Shown here: one piece after another, positions 50,746 to 60,569 of the stretch
Numbering within the stretch: position 1 is the first letter of the stretch
Layout of the letters: the number at the start of each line of letters is the position of its first letter
Assembly (NCBI GenBank): GCA_029101005.1
Contig: JAQXQE010000023.1
Coordinates: 1-64,000 of the forward strand
Source: Bacillota bacterium
GTDB taxonomy: Bacteria > Bacillota > Clostridia > Peptostreptococcales > Anaerovoracaceae
DNA: 64,000 nucleotides
Reading direction: 5' to 3'
Translations under genes and position numbers: made by a program
Notes under the pieces: model-generated
Databases searched by the model: none
Seen by the model: only the letters and a program-made list of their open reading frames with translations
Told to the model about the DNA's origin: nothing

Positions 50746-51816
50746 TTATAAATATCTGATAATTGTGTCTGTCATCTCGCTGCAGCTGAGCACATTGTCT
50801 GCACCACCTGCTATATCTGCAGTTCTGTATCCCGCATCGAGAACCTTGTTGACAGCCTCTTCAATTGCGTCTGCCTCTTCAGTGAGGTCGAAGGAGTATC
50901 TCAGCATCATTGCTGCAGAGAGAATTGTTGCAATTGGGTTGGCCTTGCCTGTTCCTGCGATGTCAGGTGCTGAGCCGTGAATTGGCTCATATAGACCTCT
51001 CTTTGTGTTACCGAGAGATGCGGATGCCAGCATTCCGATTGATCCAGTAATCTGAGATGCCTCGTCTGAGAGGATATCTCCGAACATATTGCTTGTGACG
51101 ACTACGTCGAACTGTGCCGGATTTCTCACCAGCTGCATTGCTGCGTTATCGACGAGCATATCCTTGACCTCTACCGCTGGGTACTGCTCTGCAATTCTGT
51201 GAACAGTCTCTCTCCAGAGTCTTGATGTCTCAAGCACGTTAGCCTTGTCTATGCTGATGAGTTTCTTACCTCTCTTCATAGCTGTCTGGAGAGCAACGTG
51301 GGCGATCCTCTCAATCTCCATTACGCTGTAGGCTTCTGTATCGTAAGCCTCCTTGCCGTACTTGCCTTCACGGTAGCCTCTTTCACCAAAGTATATTCCA
51401 CCAGTGAGCTCTCTGACAATCATAATGTCAAATCCCTTTGCTACGATGTCAGCTCTAAGAGGGCTGTCATCTTTAAGAGCGCCGTAGAGCTTAGCAGGTC
51501 TCAGATTTGTGAAAAGTTCGAGTGCCTGTCTCAGCTTCAGCAGTCCTTTCTCAGGTCTTGCGTCTCCGCTCAGTCCGTCCCACTTAGGTCCTCCGACTGC
51601 TCCGAAGAGTACGCTGTCACTTGCGAGGCATCCCTGAACTGATTCCTCAGGAAGTGGCTCTCCGCAGGCATCAATTGCTGCTCCTCCAGCCAGGAACTCG
51701 TTGAACTCGAAGCTGTGTCCGTATTTCTCACCCACGACCTCAAGCACTCTTACCGCGCTGTCGACGATCTCTGGGCCAATGCCGTCTCCTTTTACCAGTG
51801 CAATCTTATAATTCAC
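50746..51816 (-). CDS. leuB: 3-isopropylmalate dehydrogenase
   Basis: A 356-residue NAD-dependent enzyme of leucine synthesis. [20 protein letters not shown] at the start, the substrate helix [33 protein letters not shown], and [20 protein letters not shown] followed by [20 protein letters not shown] identify it. It lies between leuD and ilvB. Confidence 0.95.
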   Translation of the reverse strand: MNYKIALVKGDGIGPEIVDSAVRVLEVVGEKYGHSFEFNEFLAGGAAIDACGEPLPEESVQGCLASDSVLFGAVGGPKWDGLSGDARPEKGLLKLRQALELFTNLRPAKLYGALKDDSPLRADIVAKGFDIMIVRELTGGIYFGERGYREGKYGKEAYDTEAYSVMEIERIAHVALQTAMKRGKKLISIDKANVLETSRLWRETVHRIAEQYPAVEVKDMLVDNAAMQLVRNPAQFDVVVTSNMFGDILSDEASQITGSIGMLASASLGNTKRGLYEPIHGSAPDIAGTGKANPIATILSAAMMLRYSFDLTEEADAIEEAVNKVLDAGYRTADIAGGADNVLSCSEMTDTIIRYL

Positions 51817-51833
51817 CGCTCTCTCCTTTGTCT

Positions 51834-52316
51834 CTATCTGTTCTTCAGGTAATTCAGCAATCCGCCGTTCTCGATGATGTTCTGGATGAATGGCGGGAAG
51901 GCTGCTGCCTGGAATGTCTGACCAGTAGTCTCGTCTGTGATGACTCCTGTGTCGTAATCTACACTTACGATGTCGCCGTTCTGAATTGCCTCTGCAGCCT
52001 CAGGGCACTCGAGAATCGGGAATCCGATGTTGATTGAGTTTCTATAGAAAATTCGAGCGAAGCTCGCTGCGATAATGCATGAGATTCCGCAGGCCTGGAT
52101 GGATACTGGTGCGTGCTCTCTTGATGAACCGCAGCCGAAGTTCCAACCGGCTACCATAATGTCTCCTGTGTGATCCTTCTTGGCGAAGTCTGCATCGATG
52201 TCCTCCATGCAGTGCTTAGCCATTGCCTTTGGGTCTGGATCGTTCAGATATCTAGCTGGGATGATAACATCTGTGTTAACGTCATCACCGTATTTGTATA
52301 CTTGACCTTTAACCAT
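51834..52316 (-). CDS. leuD: 3-isopropylmalate dehydratase small subunit
   Basis: A 160-residue swivelling subunit that completes the LeuC active site. [18 protein letters not shown] and [16 protein letters not shown] are diagnostic, and the [14 protein letters not shown] segment is also typical. The ATG at 52316 follows GGAGGG by four bases. It begins 11 bases after the leuC stop. Confidence 0.95.
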   Translation of the reverse strand: MVKGQVYKYGDDVNTDVIIPARYLNDPDPKAMAKHCMEDIDADFAKKDHTGDIMVAGWNFGCGSSREHAPVSIQACGISCIIAASFARIFYRNSINIGFPILECPEAAEAIQNGDIVSVDYDTGVITDETTGQTFQAAAFPPFIQNIIENGGLLNYLKNR

Positions 52317-52326
52317 GATGCCCTCC

Positions 52327-53589
52327 TTACATAATATCTTCTGGTGATGCAACGTAGCCTGCTACTGCTGATGCTGCCGCAACTGCAGGGCTTGCGAGGA
52401 TGATCTCACTCTCTACGTGACCCATTCTTCCGACGAAGTTTCTGTTAGTTGTCGAGATTGTTCTCTCGCCCTCGCACATTACTCCCATGTGACCGCCCAT
52501 GCATGGGCCACAGCTTGGAGTGTTAACTGCACATCCGGCCTTGATGAAAATCTCCATGATTCCCTCTTCGATGCACTGCAGGTAGATTGCCTGTGTTGCA
52601 GGAACGATGTTGACGCGGATTCCGTCAGCGACCTTGCGGCCCTTGAGAACCTTTGCAGCCATTCTCATATCCTTCATTCTTCCGTTAGTGCAGGAACCGA
52701 TTACAACCTGATCGATGTGTGTTCCCTTAACCTCATCAACTGTTCTTGTGTTTGATGGGATGTTAGGCATCGATACTGTATTCTTCAGCTCTGAGAGGTT
52801 GATCTCTACGACTCTCTCGTACTCAGCATCCTCATCTGCCTCATATACTGTGAATGGGCGGATGCATCTTCCTTCAACATACTCCATTGTCTTCTCATCA
52901 ACTGGGAAGATTCCGTTCTTGCCGCCAGCCTCGATAGCCATGTTGCAGATTGAGAATCTGTCATCCATCTCGAGCTCAGCTACGCCAGGGCCAGTGAACT
53001 CGATTGACTTGTACAGTGCTCCGTCTACACCAATCTCTCCGATCAGGTGGAGGATTACATCCTTACCTGTAACCCACTTTGAAGGCTTGCCTGTCAGAAC
53101 CACCTTGATTGCTGATGGAACCTTGAACCAGGTCTTGCCTGCAGCCATGCTTGCTGCATAGTCTGTTGAACCAACTCCTGTCGAGAAAGCTCCAACAGCT
53201 CCATATGTACATGTGTGTGAGTCAGCTCCGATTACTACATCTCCCGGACCTACGAGACCTTTCTCAGGAACGAGCGCATGCTCAATTCCAACATTTCCAG
53301 TATCGTAGAAGTGAGTGATGTTATGCTTCTTTGCGAAGTCTCTCGCCTTCTTTGAGAGTCTCGCTGATTCTATATCCTTACATGGTGTGTAGTGGTCGAG
53401 AATGATCGCGATTCTGTCCTTGTCGAAAACTTCTTCGAAGCCTGCTTCCTCGAAGATTCCCACGGCAACTGGAGTTGTGATATCATTGCCGAGCACCAGG
53501 TCCAGTCTAGCCTCTATCAGCTCTCCTGCCTTGACACTCTCACGGCCCACATGAGCTGCGAGAATCTTCTGTGTCATTGTCATGCCCAT
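52327..53589 (-). CDS. leuC: 3-isopropylmalate dehydratase large subunit
   Basis: A 420-residue aconitase-family enzyme of the short anaerobe type. [40 protein letters not shown] and [20 protein letters not shown] hold the [4Fe-4S] cysteines. AGGAGG lies nine bases before the ATG. It sits between leuA and leuD. Confidence 0.95.
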   Translation of the reverse strand: MGMTMTQKILAAHVGRESVKAGELIEARLDLVLGNDITTPVAVGIFEEAGFEEVFDKDRIAIILDHYTPCKDIESARLSKKARDFAKKHNITHFYDTGNVGIEHALVPEKGLVGPGDVVIGADSHTCTYGAVGAFSTGVGSTDYAASMAAGKTWFKVPSAIKVVLTGKPSKWVTGKDVILHLIGEIGVDGALYKSIEFTGPGVAELEMDDRFSICNMAIEAGGKNGIFPVDEKTMEYVEGRCIRPFTVYEADEDAEYERVVEINLSELKNTVSMPNIPSNTRTVDEVKGTHIDQVVIGSCTNGRMKDMRMAAKVLKGRKVADGIRVNIVPATQAIYLQCIEEGIMEIFIKAGCAVNTPSCGPCMGGHMGVMCEGERTISTTNRNFVGRMGHVESEIILASPAVAAASAVAGYVASPEDIM

Positions 53590-53622
53590 TGTTCTAATAC
53601 CTCCTGATTCTCTATCCTGCTC

Positions 53623-55146
53623 TTAGTTACCCTTCATCTTGTTCAGCTTATTCAGTGCTGCGAGGTAAGCCACGATACTTGACTCGATTACGTCTGTTGA
53701 AAGTCCGTGACCTGTGCAGGACTTGCCATCTGAGTTAAGCTTGATTGTTGCGTCTCCCAGTGTGTCCTTACCCTCAGAGATTGAGTAGATTGAGAAGTCT
53801 GCGAATGTATGCTCAGCTGGCATTACGATGTGGTTGATAGCTCCGAACGCTGCATCCAGAGGACCGTCTCCGAGGCAAACAGCTTCGTATGTCTCACCAT
53901 CGCACTCGAGGTTAACTGTGCAAGTAGCTGTTGTGAAGTTACTTGTGTTAACTGAGAACCAGTTCAGCTTGTATCCTGTATCCTCATCGTCGCTCATCAT
54001 ATTGTGGTTAACGATAGCGATGAGGTCGTCGTCATTAACTGTCTTCTTCTTATCGCATACTACCTTGAACTCCTCGAAGCAGCTTACCAGCTCCTCCTTG
54101 TCGAGCTCATATCCGAGAGCCTTCAGTCTCTCAGCGAATGCGTGCTTACCTGAGTGCTTACCGAGTACGAGGTTGTTCTCTGTGATACCAACTGACTCTG
54201 GAGTCATGATCTCGTATGTAGCCTTGTTAGCGAGTACTCCGTGCTGGTGGATTCCAGCCTCGTGAGCGAATGCGTTCTTACCAACGATTGGCTTGTTCAG
54301 AGGTGCTGACTGACCGATGATGTTGTATACAGTCTTTGATGTCTTTGATATCTGAGTTGTGTCGATTCTGTTTGTTACTCCGTATACATCAGGTCTTGTG
54401 TACATAGCCATTACTACTTCCTCGAGTGAAGTGTTACCAGCTCTCTCTCCGAGACCATTGATTGTACACTCGATCTGTCTAGCTCCTCCGAGTACTCCAG
54501 CCAGTGAGTTAGCAGTAGCCATTCCGAGGTCGTTGTGGCAGTGTACTGAGAAGATTACATCGTCTGGTCTGTCGATGTGGCTCTTCACATATGAGATGAG
54601 CTCTCTCATCTCGTCTGGTGTTGTATATCCAACTGTGTCTGGCAGGTTGATTGTTGTAGCTCCGTTAGCAACAACTGCGTTAACAACCTTAACCATGAAG
54701 TCGTAATCGCTTCGTGTAGCGTCCTCACATGAGAACTCGATGTTTGAACAGAACTTGCGAGCGTACTTTACAGCAGCTGCTGCGTTCTCGAGAACCTGAT
54801 CCTCTGTCATCTTCAGCTTATACTGCATGTGCAGTGGTGATGTTGCGAGGAAAACATGGATTCTTGGGTCGACAGCGCCCTTAACTGCGTTCCATGCTGC
54901 ATCGATGTCCTTCTCTACTGATCTTGAGAGCGAAGCAACTGTGCAGTCCTTAACAGTCTCAGCTACAGTCTTAACTGACTCGAAGTCTCCAGGTGATGAA
55001 ATTGCAAATCCAGCTTCTATGATATCTACTTTAAGTCGCTCTAGACACTTAGCTACCTCAATCTTCTCCTTAAGGTTCATGCTGCAGCCAGGTGACTGCT
55101 CGCCGTCTCTGAGTGTCGTGTCGAAAATCTTAATGTCATTAATCAT
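53623..55146 (-). CDS. leuA: 2-isopropylmalate synthase
   Basis: The 507-residue enzyme starts leucine synthesis from 2-ketoisovalerate and acetyl-CoA. KIFDTTLRDGEQSPGCSMNL, VHCHNDLGMATANSLAGVLG and GINGLGERAGNTSLEEVVMA-type motifs fill the barrel; the C-terminal region (about 380-507) is the leucine-sensing LeuA dimer domain. It is the first gene after the attenuator, with GGAG before the ATG. A citramalate synthase role is less likely given the complete leu set. Confidence 0.93.
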   Translation of the reverse strand: MINDIKIFDTTLRDGEQSPGCSMNLKEKIEVAKCLERLKVDIIEAGFAISSPGDFESVKTVAETVKDCTVASLSRSVEKDIDAAWNAVKGAVDPRIHVFLATSPLHMQYKLKMTEDQVLENAAAAVKYARKFCSNIEFSCEDATRSDYDFMVKVVNAVVANGATTINLPDTVGYTTPDEMRELISYVKSHIDRPDDVIFSVHCHNDLGMATANSLAGVLGGARQIECTINGLGERAGNTSLEEVVMAMYTRPDVYGVTNRIDTTQISKTSKTVYNIIGQSAPLNKPIVGKNAFAHEAGIHQHGVLANKATYEIMTPESVGITENNLVLGKHSGKHAFAERLKALGYELDKEELVSCFEEFKVVCDKKKTVNDDDLIAIVNHNMMSDDEDTGYKLNWFSVNTSNFTTATCTVNLECDGETYEAVCLGDGPLDAAFGAINHIVMPAEHTFADFSIYSISEGKDTLGDATIKLNSDGKSCTGHGLSTDVIESSIVAYLAALNKLNKMKGN

Positions 55147-55194
55147 GATTCTTCTCCTTTGCTTTTCTTAAAGTGATTCATAGAATACGTAGAT

Positions 55195-55236
55195 ATAAAT
55201 TAAAAACCGTGTGACTTGTCGTTACAAGTCACACGG
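55195..55236 (-). terminator. Attenuator terminator of the leu-ilv operon
   Basis: CCGTGTGACTTGT (55207-55219) pairs perfectly with ACAAGTCACACGG (55224-55236), and the minus strand continues TTTTTAATTT. It lies about 65 bases after the leader peptide stop and 50 bases before leuA. Confidence 0.88.
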
Positions 55237-55301
55237 CTGATAACCATAGTAAAGCGCGACGCGCAAATGCTTAAGTGTATCGTGGCAATTCGTGGCATGA
55301 C

Positions 55302-55391
55302 TTATAACGCTATTGACGGCTTAATAAGGACTAGGCCGAGAATAGCGCTGATAATCAGGATGCTAATTGCTACGAAGTTGATTACCTGCAT
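55302..55391 (-). CDS. Branched-chain-residue-rich leader peptide of the leu-ilv operon
   Basis: A 29-residue frame begins MQVINFVAISILIISAIL and ends GLVLIKPSIAL. Seventeen or so residues are Ile, Val or Leu. AAGGA lies seven bases before the ATG at 55391. A promoter precedes it and a strong terminator hairpin follows before leuA. This is the plan of ribosome-mediated attenuation responding to charged tRNA-Ile, -Val and -Leu. A hydrophobic membrane peptide is a less likely reading given the position. Confidence 0.82.
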   Translation of the reverse strand: MQVINFVAISILIISAILGLVLIKPSIAL

Positions 55392-55432
55392 TTGTACGTT
55401 CCTTTTGTTCTTCAGTGTTTTTTTACAGTAGA

Positions 55433-55461
55433 ATACTATACCTGTTTCCGTGTAAAGTCAA
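55433..55461 (-). promoter_or_regulatory. Promoter of the leu-ilv operon
   Basis: On the minus strand TTGACT (55456-55461) is 17 bases from TAGTAT (55433-55438); TATAGT two bases earlier is an alternative -10 with a 15-base spacer. It is about 40 bases before the leader peptide. Confidence 0.7.
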
Positions 55462-55506
55462 CAATATACATGGTATATTTTGTTGTTTTTATACAAAAAC
55501 AATCTT

Positions 55507-56451
55507 CTACCAGCTAGCTGATTTTGGTTCCAGAATAAGGCTTTCCTTTATTTGGTGCCATAGTATATCTTTGTGCGCAACATCTATACATGTATCTGCG
55601 AAATCCCTATAGAGCGGATTAGTTCCATTCTCCTTATTCGCAATAAGACCTATCGTTCTTTGCACACCTTCTTCCATTTTAACCAGTTTTGGAACAGCTT
55701 TGCTAGGCAATTCTGCATTTGCGTTGAGATACTGAAGAGCCGATATCATGCTTACTCCATATCCGCTTCCGCACGCAAGCAGAATGAGTTCCGTTCCTAT
55801 TCTATCTGACGCGATTCTTCCTCCAAGCCCTTCCTTTCTGATCGCGTGAAGCGAAGTCCTATCTTCTCCATACTCACCAACGAAGAATACCGGACCATCA
55901 AGATCCTTCAATCTACAAGGTGCATCGCAGTTCTTAGCCTTTGACATAACCGCGAAGTATGGGTCATCCTCTAGCTTTCTCCACGCCAGGCTGTCAACAG
56001 GCACTACATCTTCGATTACACCGATATCATATGAGCCATTCTCTATGCCCCTCTTAATCTCATAACTGTCTGCAATAATGATATCGATGAAGACATCTGG
56101 GTACATCTCCCTTACCTTCAGAACTGCTCTTCCAAGCCATCTTTTTGCCGCACTCTCTATCGACGCAACATGAAGCGCGGACTTAGACTCAAGTCTTCTG
56201 GCAAATACCGCCGCCTCGAATCCATCATATGCATTGACCATTCTCTGGAATTCCGCCAGGAGACTTCGCCCAGCTACCGTGAGAGATACTCCGTTGTACT
56301 TCCTCTCTATGAGCTGAATCTTCAATTCGTCTTCCATCTTATTAATAATGTAGGCAACTCCAGCCTGTGTATAACCGAAGCGCTCGGCTGCCTTACTAAG
56401 ACTGCCGAGTTCTGCCACTGATAGGAAAACCTTCATCTTGTTAATATCCAT
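55507..56451 (-). CDS. LysR-family transcriptional regulator
   Basis: A 314-residue regulator. The N-terminal winged helix-turn-helix is MKVFLSVAELGSLSKAAERF followed by GYTQAGVAYIINKMEDELKI; the C-terminal two-lobe effector domain spans about residues 90-300. It lies directly upstream of the leu-ilv leader on the same strand, with no divergent partner. Effector and targets are unknown; the leu-ilv operon is a candidate by position only. Confidence 0.88.
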   Translation of the reverse strand: MDINKMKVFLSVAELGSLSKAAERFGYTQAGVAYIINKMEDELKIQLIERKYNGVSLTVAGRSLLAEFQRMVNAYDGFEAAVFARRLESKSALHVASIESAAKRWLGRAVLKVREMYPDVFIDIIIADSYEIKRGIENGSYDIGVIEDVVPVDSLAWRKLEDDPYFAVMSKAKNCDAPCRLKDLDGPVFFVGEYGEDRTSLHAIRKEGLGGRIASDRIGTELILLACGSGYGVSMISALQYLNANAELPSKAVPKLVKMEEGVQRTIGLIANKENGTNPLYRDFADTCIDVAHKDILWHQIKESLILEPKSASW

Positions 56452-56668
56452 ACTGCCCCCCCTGGTATCGTCTGTGATTTGGTTAGCTCATAGTTTTTCT
56501 TTTACCCTATTATAAAATCCCTCTTTTCTTCCGTCAATTTGAAATATATAATGTATTTGACGAAGATGGATTTTGTAACAAAGTTCTAATATTCACACGT
56601 GCAAATACTAGACAGGTGTGCACCCGCGCCTTTCGGCGCAAGCATTTACCTATATATAACCCCCCAAA

Positions 56669-56704
56669 ATGACAAAAGAGGCGCTAACGCGTCTCTTTTG
56701 TCAT
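56669..56704. repeat. 36-bp near-perfect palindrome
   Basis: ATGACAAAAGAG and CTCTTTTGTCAT bracket a GCG/CGC-containing centre. It lies between the acyl-CoA ligase terminator and LysR. It may terminate plus-strand or minus-strand transcripts, or be a binding site. The rest of 56452-56668 shows no gene. Confidence 0.6.
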
Positions 56705-56709
56705 TATGC

Positions 56710-56740
56710 AAGAAAGGGATGCAACAAAATGTTGCACCCC
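56710..56740 (-). terminator. Terminator of the acyl-CoA ligase gene
   Basis: On the minus strand GGGTGCAACA, TTT and TGTTGCATCCC (56716-56739) are followed by TTTCTTG. Confidence 0.75.
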
Positions 56741-56746
56741 TATTAT

Positions 56747-58522
56747 TTATTCTTTTATTTCGGCTTTCACTGCTTCGATCTTCGCGAGTTCTTCCTCTTC
56801 GAGGATTCTATAAGCTACTTTGCCGACGAGTGTCTTAGGAAGCTCGTCTCTGAACTCGATATCATAAGGCATTGAGTACTTGGCGATGTTCTTCTTCGCA
56901 TATGCCATGAGCTCTGCCTTTGTCTCATCGTTCTTAGGAACGCCTGGCTTAGGCATTACGAACATCTTAACCTTCTGCATCTTGTAATCATCTGGAACTC
57001 CGATTGCGCAGCTCATCTGTACGAGCTCATATGCATCGAAGATGTTCTCAAGCTGTGCTGGATAGATGTTATATCCAGATGAGATGATCATTCTCTTAGC
57101 TCTTCCCTTGAAGTAGATGAAGCCCTCATCATCCATGAAGCCGAGGTCTCCTGTGTGTACCCATATGAGTCCGTCGCTGTGCTCTCTGAGTACTGCAGCT
57201 GTCTCCTCTGGCATATCGAGGTAGCCTGTCATCACTGATGGACCAGCGAGCACGATCTCACCTTCCTCGCCGTATGGCACTACTTCATCTGTGCCCGGCT
57301 TTACTATCTTATAGTATGTATCTGGGAATGGGATTCCAATGCTTCCCTCCTTGAACTTCAGCGGAGGTGTCAGGCATGATGCTGTTACGCACTCTGTTGT
57401 TCCATATCCCTCTCTGATCTGGATTGATGCCTTGTGATCATAGAGGAACTTATCGAACTTCTTCTTGAGCTCAACTGAGAGTGAGTCTCCGCCACTGAAA
57501 ACTCCCTTCAGGCAAGCCAGATTGGCCTTCTCCATTGATGGCAGTCTGAGCAGCGCCTCGTACAGTGTAGGTACTCCAGCGATGAAGTTGCACTGGTACT
57601 TAGTGATCAGCTTCGCATAGCTCTTCGCTGTGAATCTTGGAACGAGGATACATCTACCGCCCTGGGAGAGCATTGTGTGGATGCACACTCCCAGGCCGAA
57701 GCCGTGGAAAAGAGGCATTGCTGCAAGCATTTTATCTCCCGGTCTGAACATAGGATTAGTCTCGACTACCTGCTGGCTCAGCGCATTGAAGTTAAGGTTG
57801 CTGAGTACGATTCCCTTTGTTGTTCCTGTTGTTCCACCTGAGTACAGAATTGCTGCTGGATCCTCTGGCTTTCTATGAACCTTGCAATTCCAGAAGCATG
57901 CCTTACCGAGCTTCATGAACTGATTCCAACGGATTACTGGAGCATCTTCTGGAATCTTCTTGATCTTTCGTCCGTCTGTGAGCATGTATCCTGCTCTGAT
58001 TGGTTTGCTCAGCTCATCCTTGATTCTCGCAAGGATCACGTTAACGACCTTCGTGTTCGCTCTGATTGCTTCGATCTTGTTATAGAACTGGTCGAGTGTT
58101 ACTACTGTCACGCTGTTAGACATGTTCAGGTAGTTCTCGATCTCCTTCTCTGCTGACAGCGGATGCACCATGTTCGCAACAGCTCCTACCATGTTAACCG
58201 CATAGAGCATGTAGATTGCCTGCGGACAGTTAGGCATTGCGATTGTTACTCTGTCGTCTTCTCTTACGCCGATTGTTCTGAGCGATCTCGCGCAAGCGTG
58301 GATATTCTCAACCATCTTCTTATATGTTGTTGGCTTGCCCATGAAATCAAAGGCAACATTATTCGGATATTTCTTCGCTGCTTCCTCGACCATCTCGCAG
58401 ATTGAGCCGTTGAAGTACTCTGTCCTCATCGGAATATCTCCGAGTGCTCCCTTCCAAGGTGTCGCAACCCCCTCTGGAATGCCAAACTCGATTCTTCCGT
58501 TCTCGTTAATTGTTCTCTCCAT
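56747..58522 (-). CDS. AMP-binding long-chain-type acyl-CoA ligase
   Basis: A 591-residue adenylate-forming enzyme that activates a carboxylic acid with ATP and CoA. The phosphate loop is ILYSGGTTGTTKGIVLSNLN, REGYGTTEC follows, and VHTGDLGFMDDEGFIYFKGR with RMIISSGYNIYPAQLEN is the hinge and C-terminal domain; PKTLVGKVAYR supplies the catalytic lysine. A long-chain fatty acid is the likely substrate, but other acids are possible. The ATG at 58522 or the TTG three bases earlier follows AGGAGG. Confidence 0.88.
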   Translation of the reverse strand: MERTINENGRIEFGIPEGVATPWKGALGDIPMRTEYFNGSICEMVEEAAKKYPNNVAFDFMGKPTTYKKMVENIHACARSLRTIGVREDDRVTIAMPNCPQAIYMLYAVNMVGAVANMVHPLSAEKEIENYLNMSNSVTVVTLDQFYNKIEAIRANTKVVNVILARIKDELSKPIRAGYMLTDGRKIKKIPEDAPVIRWNQFMKLGKACFWNCKVHRKPEDPAAILYSGGTTGTTKGIVLSNLNFNALSQQVVETNPMFRPGDKMLAAMPLFHGFGLGVCIHTMLSQGGRCILVPRFTAKSYAKLITKYQCNFIAGVPTLYEALLRLPSMEKANLACLKGVFSGGDSLSVELKKKFDKFLYDHKASIQIREGYGTTECVTASCLTPPLKFKEGSIGIPFPDTYYKIVKPGTDEVVPYGEEGEIVLAGPSVMTGYLDMPEETAAVLREHSDGLIWVHTGDLGFMDDEGFIYFKGRAKRMIISSGYNIYPAQLENIFDAYELVQMSCAIGVPDDYKMQKVKMFVMPKPGVPKNDETKAELMAYAKKNIAKYSMPYDIEFRDELPKTLVGKVAYRILEEEELAKIEAVKAEIKE

Positions 58523-58688
58523 CAATTGATTCTTCCTCCTGATAAATACCGTCTCAAAACCATATAATTATATCACATCAGTCAAATTGTCTAGTTTTTG
58601 ACGAAGCTATTGAACCGCCCTTGCTCTTGTTATAAATTATTAGTGGTGCACTCTCGCACCCATTCACAATAACGAAAGAAGGTACACA

Positions 58689-59306
58689 ATGTTAGTAGAT
58701 AAAAGCATTTCCGAGTTCACCGAGGTTCTCGCTTCTAACGCTCCTGTCCCAGGTGGTGGCGGCGCTGCTGCTCTAATCGGAGCTATCGGAATCTCACTCG
58801 GCGACATGGTCGGCGAACTCACAACTGGTAAGAAGAAATACGCAGATGTCGAGGAGGATATCCAGCGCCTCATGGCACGCTCTCAGGAGCTCCGCGTGAA
58901 GTTTCTCGAGCTGATCGACGGCGACGCCGAAGTTTTCGCTCCGCTCGCCAAGGCTTACAGCATCCCTAAGGATGATCCTAACCGCGACACAATCATGGAG
59001 GACGCTCTCCGCCTTGGCTGCTCTGTCCCAATGGACATTATGCGCACTTGCGCTGAGGCACTTGATGTCGTTGCCGAGTTCGCCCAGAAGGGCTCCAAGC
59101 TCGCAATCTCCGACGCCGGTTGCGCCGCAGTTGCATGCAAGGCCGCTATGCAGGCTGGTTCACTCAACGTCTTCATCAACACCAAGTCAATGAAGGACCG
59201 CGACTACGCCGATGCCCTCAACAAAGAGGCCCACGAGCTCCTCGCCAAGTACGAGCCAATGGCAGACGAGATCTACCAGCTCGTACAGGACAAATTCCAG
59301 CAGTAG
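58689..59306 (+). CDS. fchA: Methenyltetrahydrofolate cyclohydrolase (FchA, cyclodeaminase family)
   Basis: A 205-residue all-helical protein of the formiminotransferase-cyclodeaminase family. The glycine-rich APVPGGGGAAALIGAIGISL, GELTTGKKKY and KLAISDAGCAAVACKAAMQA segments are typical. Stand-alone members in clostridia act as methenyl-THF cyclohydrolase. It is followed by folD 139 bases later, so both handle one-carbon tetrahydrofolate units. AAAGAAGG precedes the ATG. Confidence 0.88.
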   Translation: MLVDKSISEFTEVLASNAPVPGGGGAAALIGAIGISLGDMVGELTTGKKKYADVEEDIQRLMARSQELRVKFLELIDGDAEVFAPLAKAYSIPKDDPNRDTIMEDALRLGCSVPMDIMRTCAEALDVVAEFAQKGSKLAISDAGCAAVACKAAMQAGSLNVFINTKSMKDRDYADALNKEAHELLAKYEPMADEIYQLVQDKFQQ

Positions 59307-59330
59307 CCCCGCAGATCAACTCCGTTGTCC

Positions 59331-59402
59331 CTTGCGCGGATTACCCTTGCGCGGATTGCAACTTGCGCGGATTACCCTTGCGCGGATTACCCTTGCGCGG
59401 AT
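59331..59402. repeat. About 15-bp tandem repeat TTGCGCGGATTACCC, five copies
   Basis: TTGCGCGGAT occurs at 59332, 59347, 59363, 59378 and 59393, separated by TACCC or TGCAAC. It fills the fchA-folD gap and lies directly before the -10-like GATAAAAT and folD. The same core recurs on the far side of folD at 60316-60497. Confidence 0.85.
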
Positions 59403-59445
59403 GATAAAATACCAACGAAGAATACAATAACCTAGGAGAAATAAT

Positions 59446-60300
59446 ATGGCTAAAGTATTGAAAGGTGCACCTGTTACGGCTGCACTCAACGAAAGAATGA
59501 TTGCCGATGTAGAAGAGCTTCGTGCTAAGGGAGTTGATCCAACTCTCTGCATCTTCAGAGTTGGCGAAAGACCAGATGACCTCTCATACGAGAGAGGTGC
59601 TATGAAGAGATGTGAGAAGATTGGTGTTACAGTTAAGAATGTTGTTCTTCCTGCCGATGTAGACCAGGACGCATTCGATGCTACTCTCACTGAGCTCAAC
59701 AATGACCCTGCAATCCACGGTATCCTGATGTTCAGACCTCTGCCTAAGCAGCTCGACAACGAGAAGGCTCGCCAGATGCTGAACCCAGCTAAGGATGTCG
59801 ACGGATGCACAGATGGTTCACTTGCAGGTGTATTCACTAACACTAAGACAGGATTCCCGCCTTGCACAGCACAGGCTGCAATGGAGATTCTGAAGTTCTA
59901 TGATGTACCTCTTCGCGGCAAGTCAGCTGCAGTTATCGGCAGATCCCTCGTAGTAGGCAGACCTGTTTCGATGATGCTCATGCACGAGAACGCTACAGTT
60001 ACCACATGCCACACAAAGACCCCAGACCCTGCGGCAGTTGCAAGCAAGGCTGATATTCTCATCGCTGCATCCGGTCAGCTTCACTCAATCAGCCCAGCTT
60101 ACACAAACCCTGATCAGGTTATCATCGATGTAGGCATCAACTGGGATGAGACCAAGGGCGGCATCTCCGGCGATGTAGACTTCGACGCTGTTGAGCCATG
60201 CTGTAAGGCACTCACACCAGTACCAGGCGGAGTTGGCACAGTAACCACAAGCGTACTCGTATCACACGTAGTCGAAGCAGCAAAGCGCACAGTAGAATAG
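59446..60300 (+). CDS. folD: Bifunctional methylene-THF dehydrogenase/methenyl-THF cyclohydrolase
   Basis: A 284-residue FolD enzyme interconverting 5,10-methylene-, methenyl- and 10-formyl-tetrahydrofolate. FRVGERPDDLSYERGAMKRC has tyrosine and the catalytic lysine region (YERGAMKRCEK, where the usual YVxxKxK is changed). HGILMFRPLPKQLDN, KDVDGCTDGSLAGVF, GRSLVVGRPVSMMLM and VIDVGIN with PVPGGVGTVTTSVLVSHVVE complete the set. TAGGAG precedes the ATG. It is flanked on both sides by TTGCGCGGATT repeats. Confidence 0.92.
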   Translation: MAKVLKGAPVTAALNERMIADVEELRAKGVDPTLCIFRVGERPDDLSYERGAMKRCEKIGVTVKNVVLPADVDQDAFDATLTELNNDPAIHGILMFRPLPKQLDNEKARQMLNPAKDVDGCTDGSLAGVFTNTKTGFPPCTAQAAMEILKFYDVPLRGKSAAVIGRSLVVGRPVSMMLMHENATVTTCHTKTPDPAAVASKADILIAASGQLHSISPAYTNPDQVIIDVGINWDETKGGISGDVDFDAVEPCCKALTPVPGGVGTVTTSVLVSHVVEAAKRTVE

Positions 60301-60315
60301 CAGTGCGCACTGCAC

Positions 60316-60497
60316 TTCGCGCGGATTGCCGTTGCGCGAATTGAGCAGCGGTGCGGACTTGTGCGGATTGCCGTTGCGCGAATTGATCAGCTGTGCGGAC
60401 TTGCGCGGATTGCCGTTGCGCGAATTGATCAGCTGTACGGACTTGTGCGGATTGCCGTTGCGCGAATTGATCAGCTGTGCGGACTTGCGCGGATTGG
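60316..60497. repeat. 42-bp tandem repeat, four full copies plus a partial one
   Basis: Units begin with TTGYGCGGATTGCCGTTGCG at 60317, 60359, 60401, 60443 and 60485 and continue CGAATTGATCAGCTGTGCGG. Copies alternate between TTGCGCGG and TTGTGCGG. The period is a multiple of three, so all frames stay open and encode repeats such as IAVARIDQLCGL, but there is no ribosome site. Confidence 0.9.
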
Positions 60498-60531
60498 ATT
60501 TGTGAAGTATAGGAAAAATGCATTTAACCAC

Positions 60532-60560
60532 TTGTCAATTGCACAAGTATCAATTACAAT
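60532..60560 (+). promoter_or_regulatory. Promoter of the orphan c-di-GMP riboswitch
   Basis: TTGTCA (60532-60537) and TACAAT (60555-60560) are exactly 17 bases apart, ending about ten bases before the aptamer. Confidence 0.7.
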
Positions 60561-60569
60561 ACATTTATC

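Noticed and set aside
60212..60531. Repeat peptides (NSRNGNPRKSAQLI-type) in ORFs over the 42-bp repeats
   Set aside because: The period is divisible by three, so every frame stays open. Start signals are absent.
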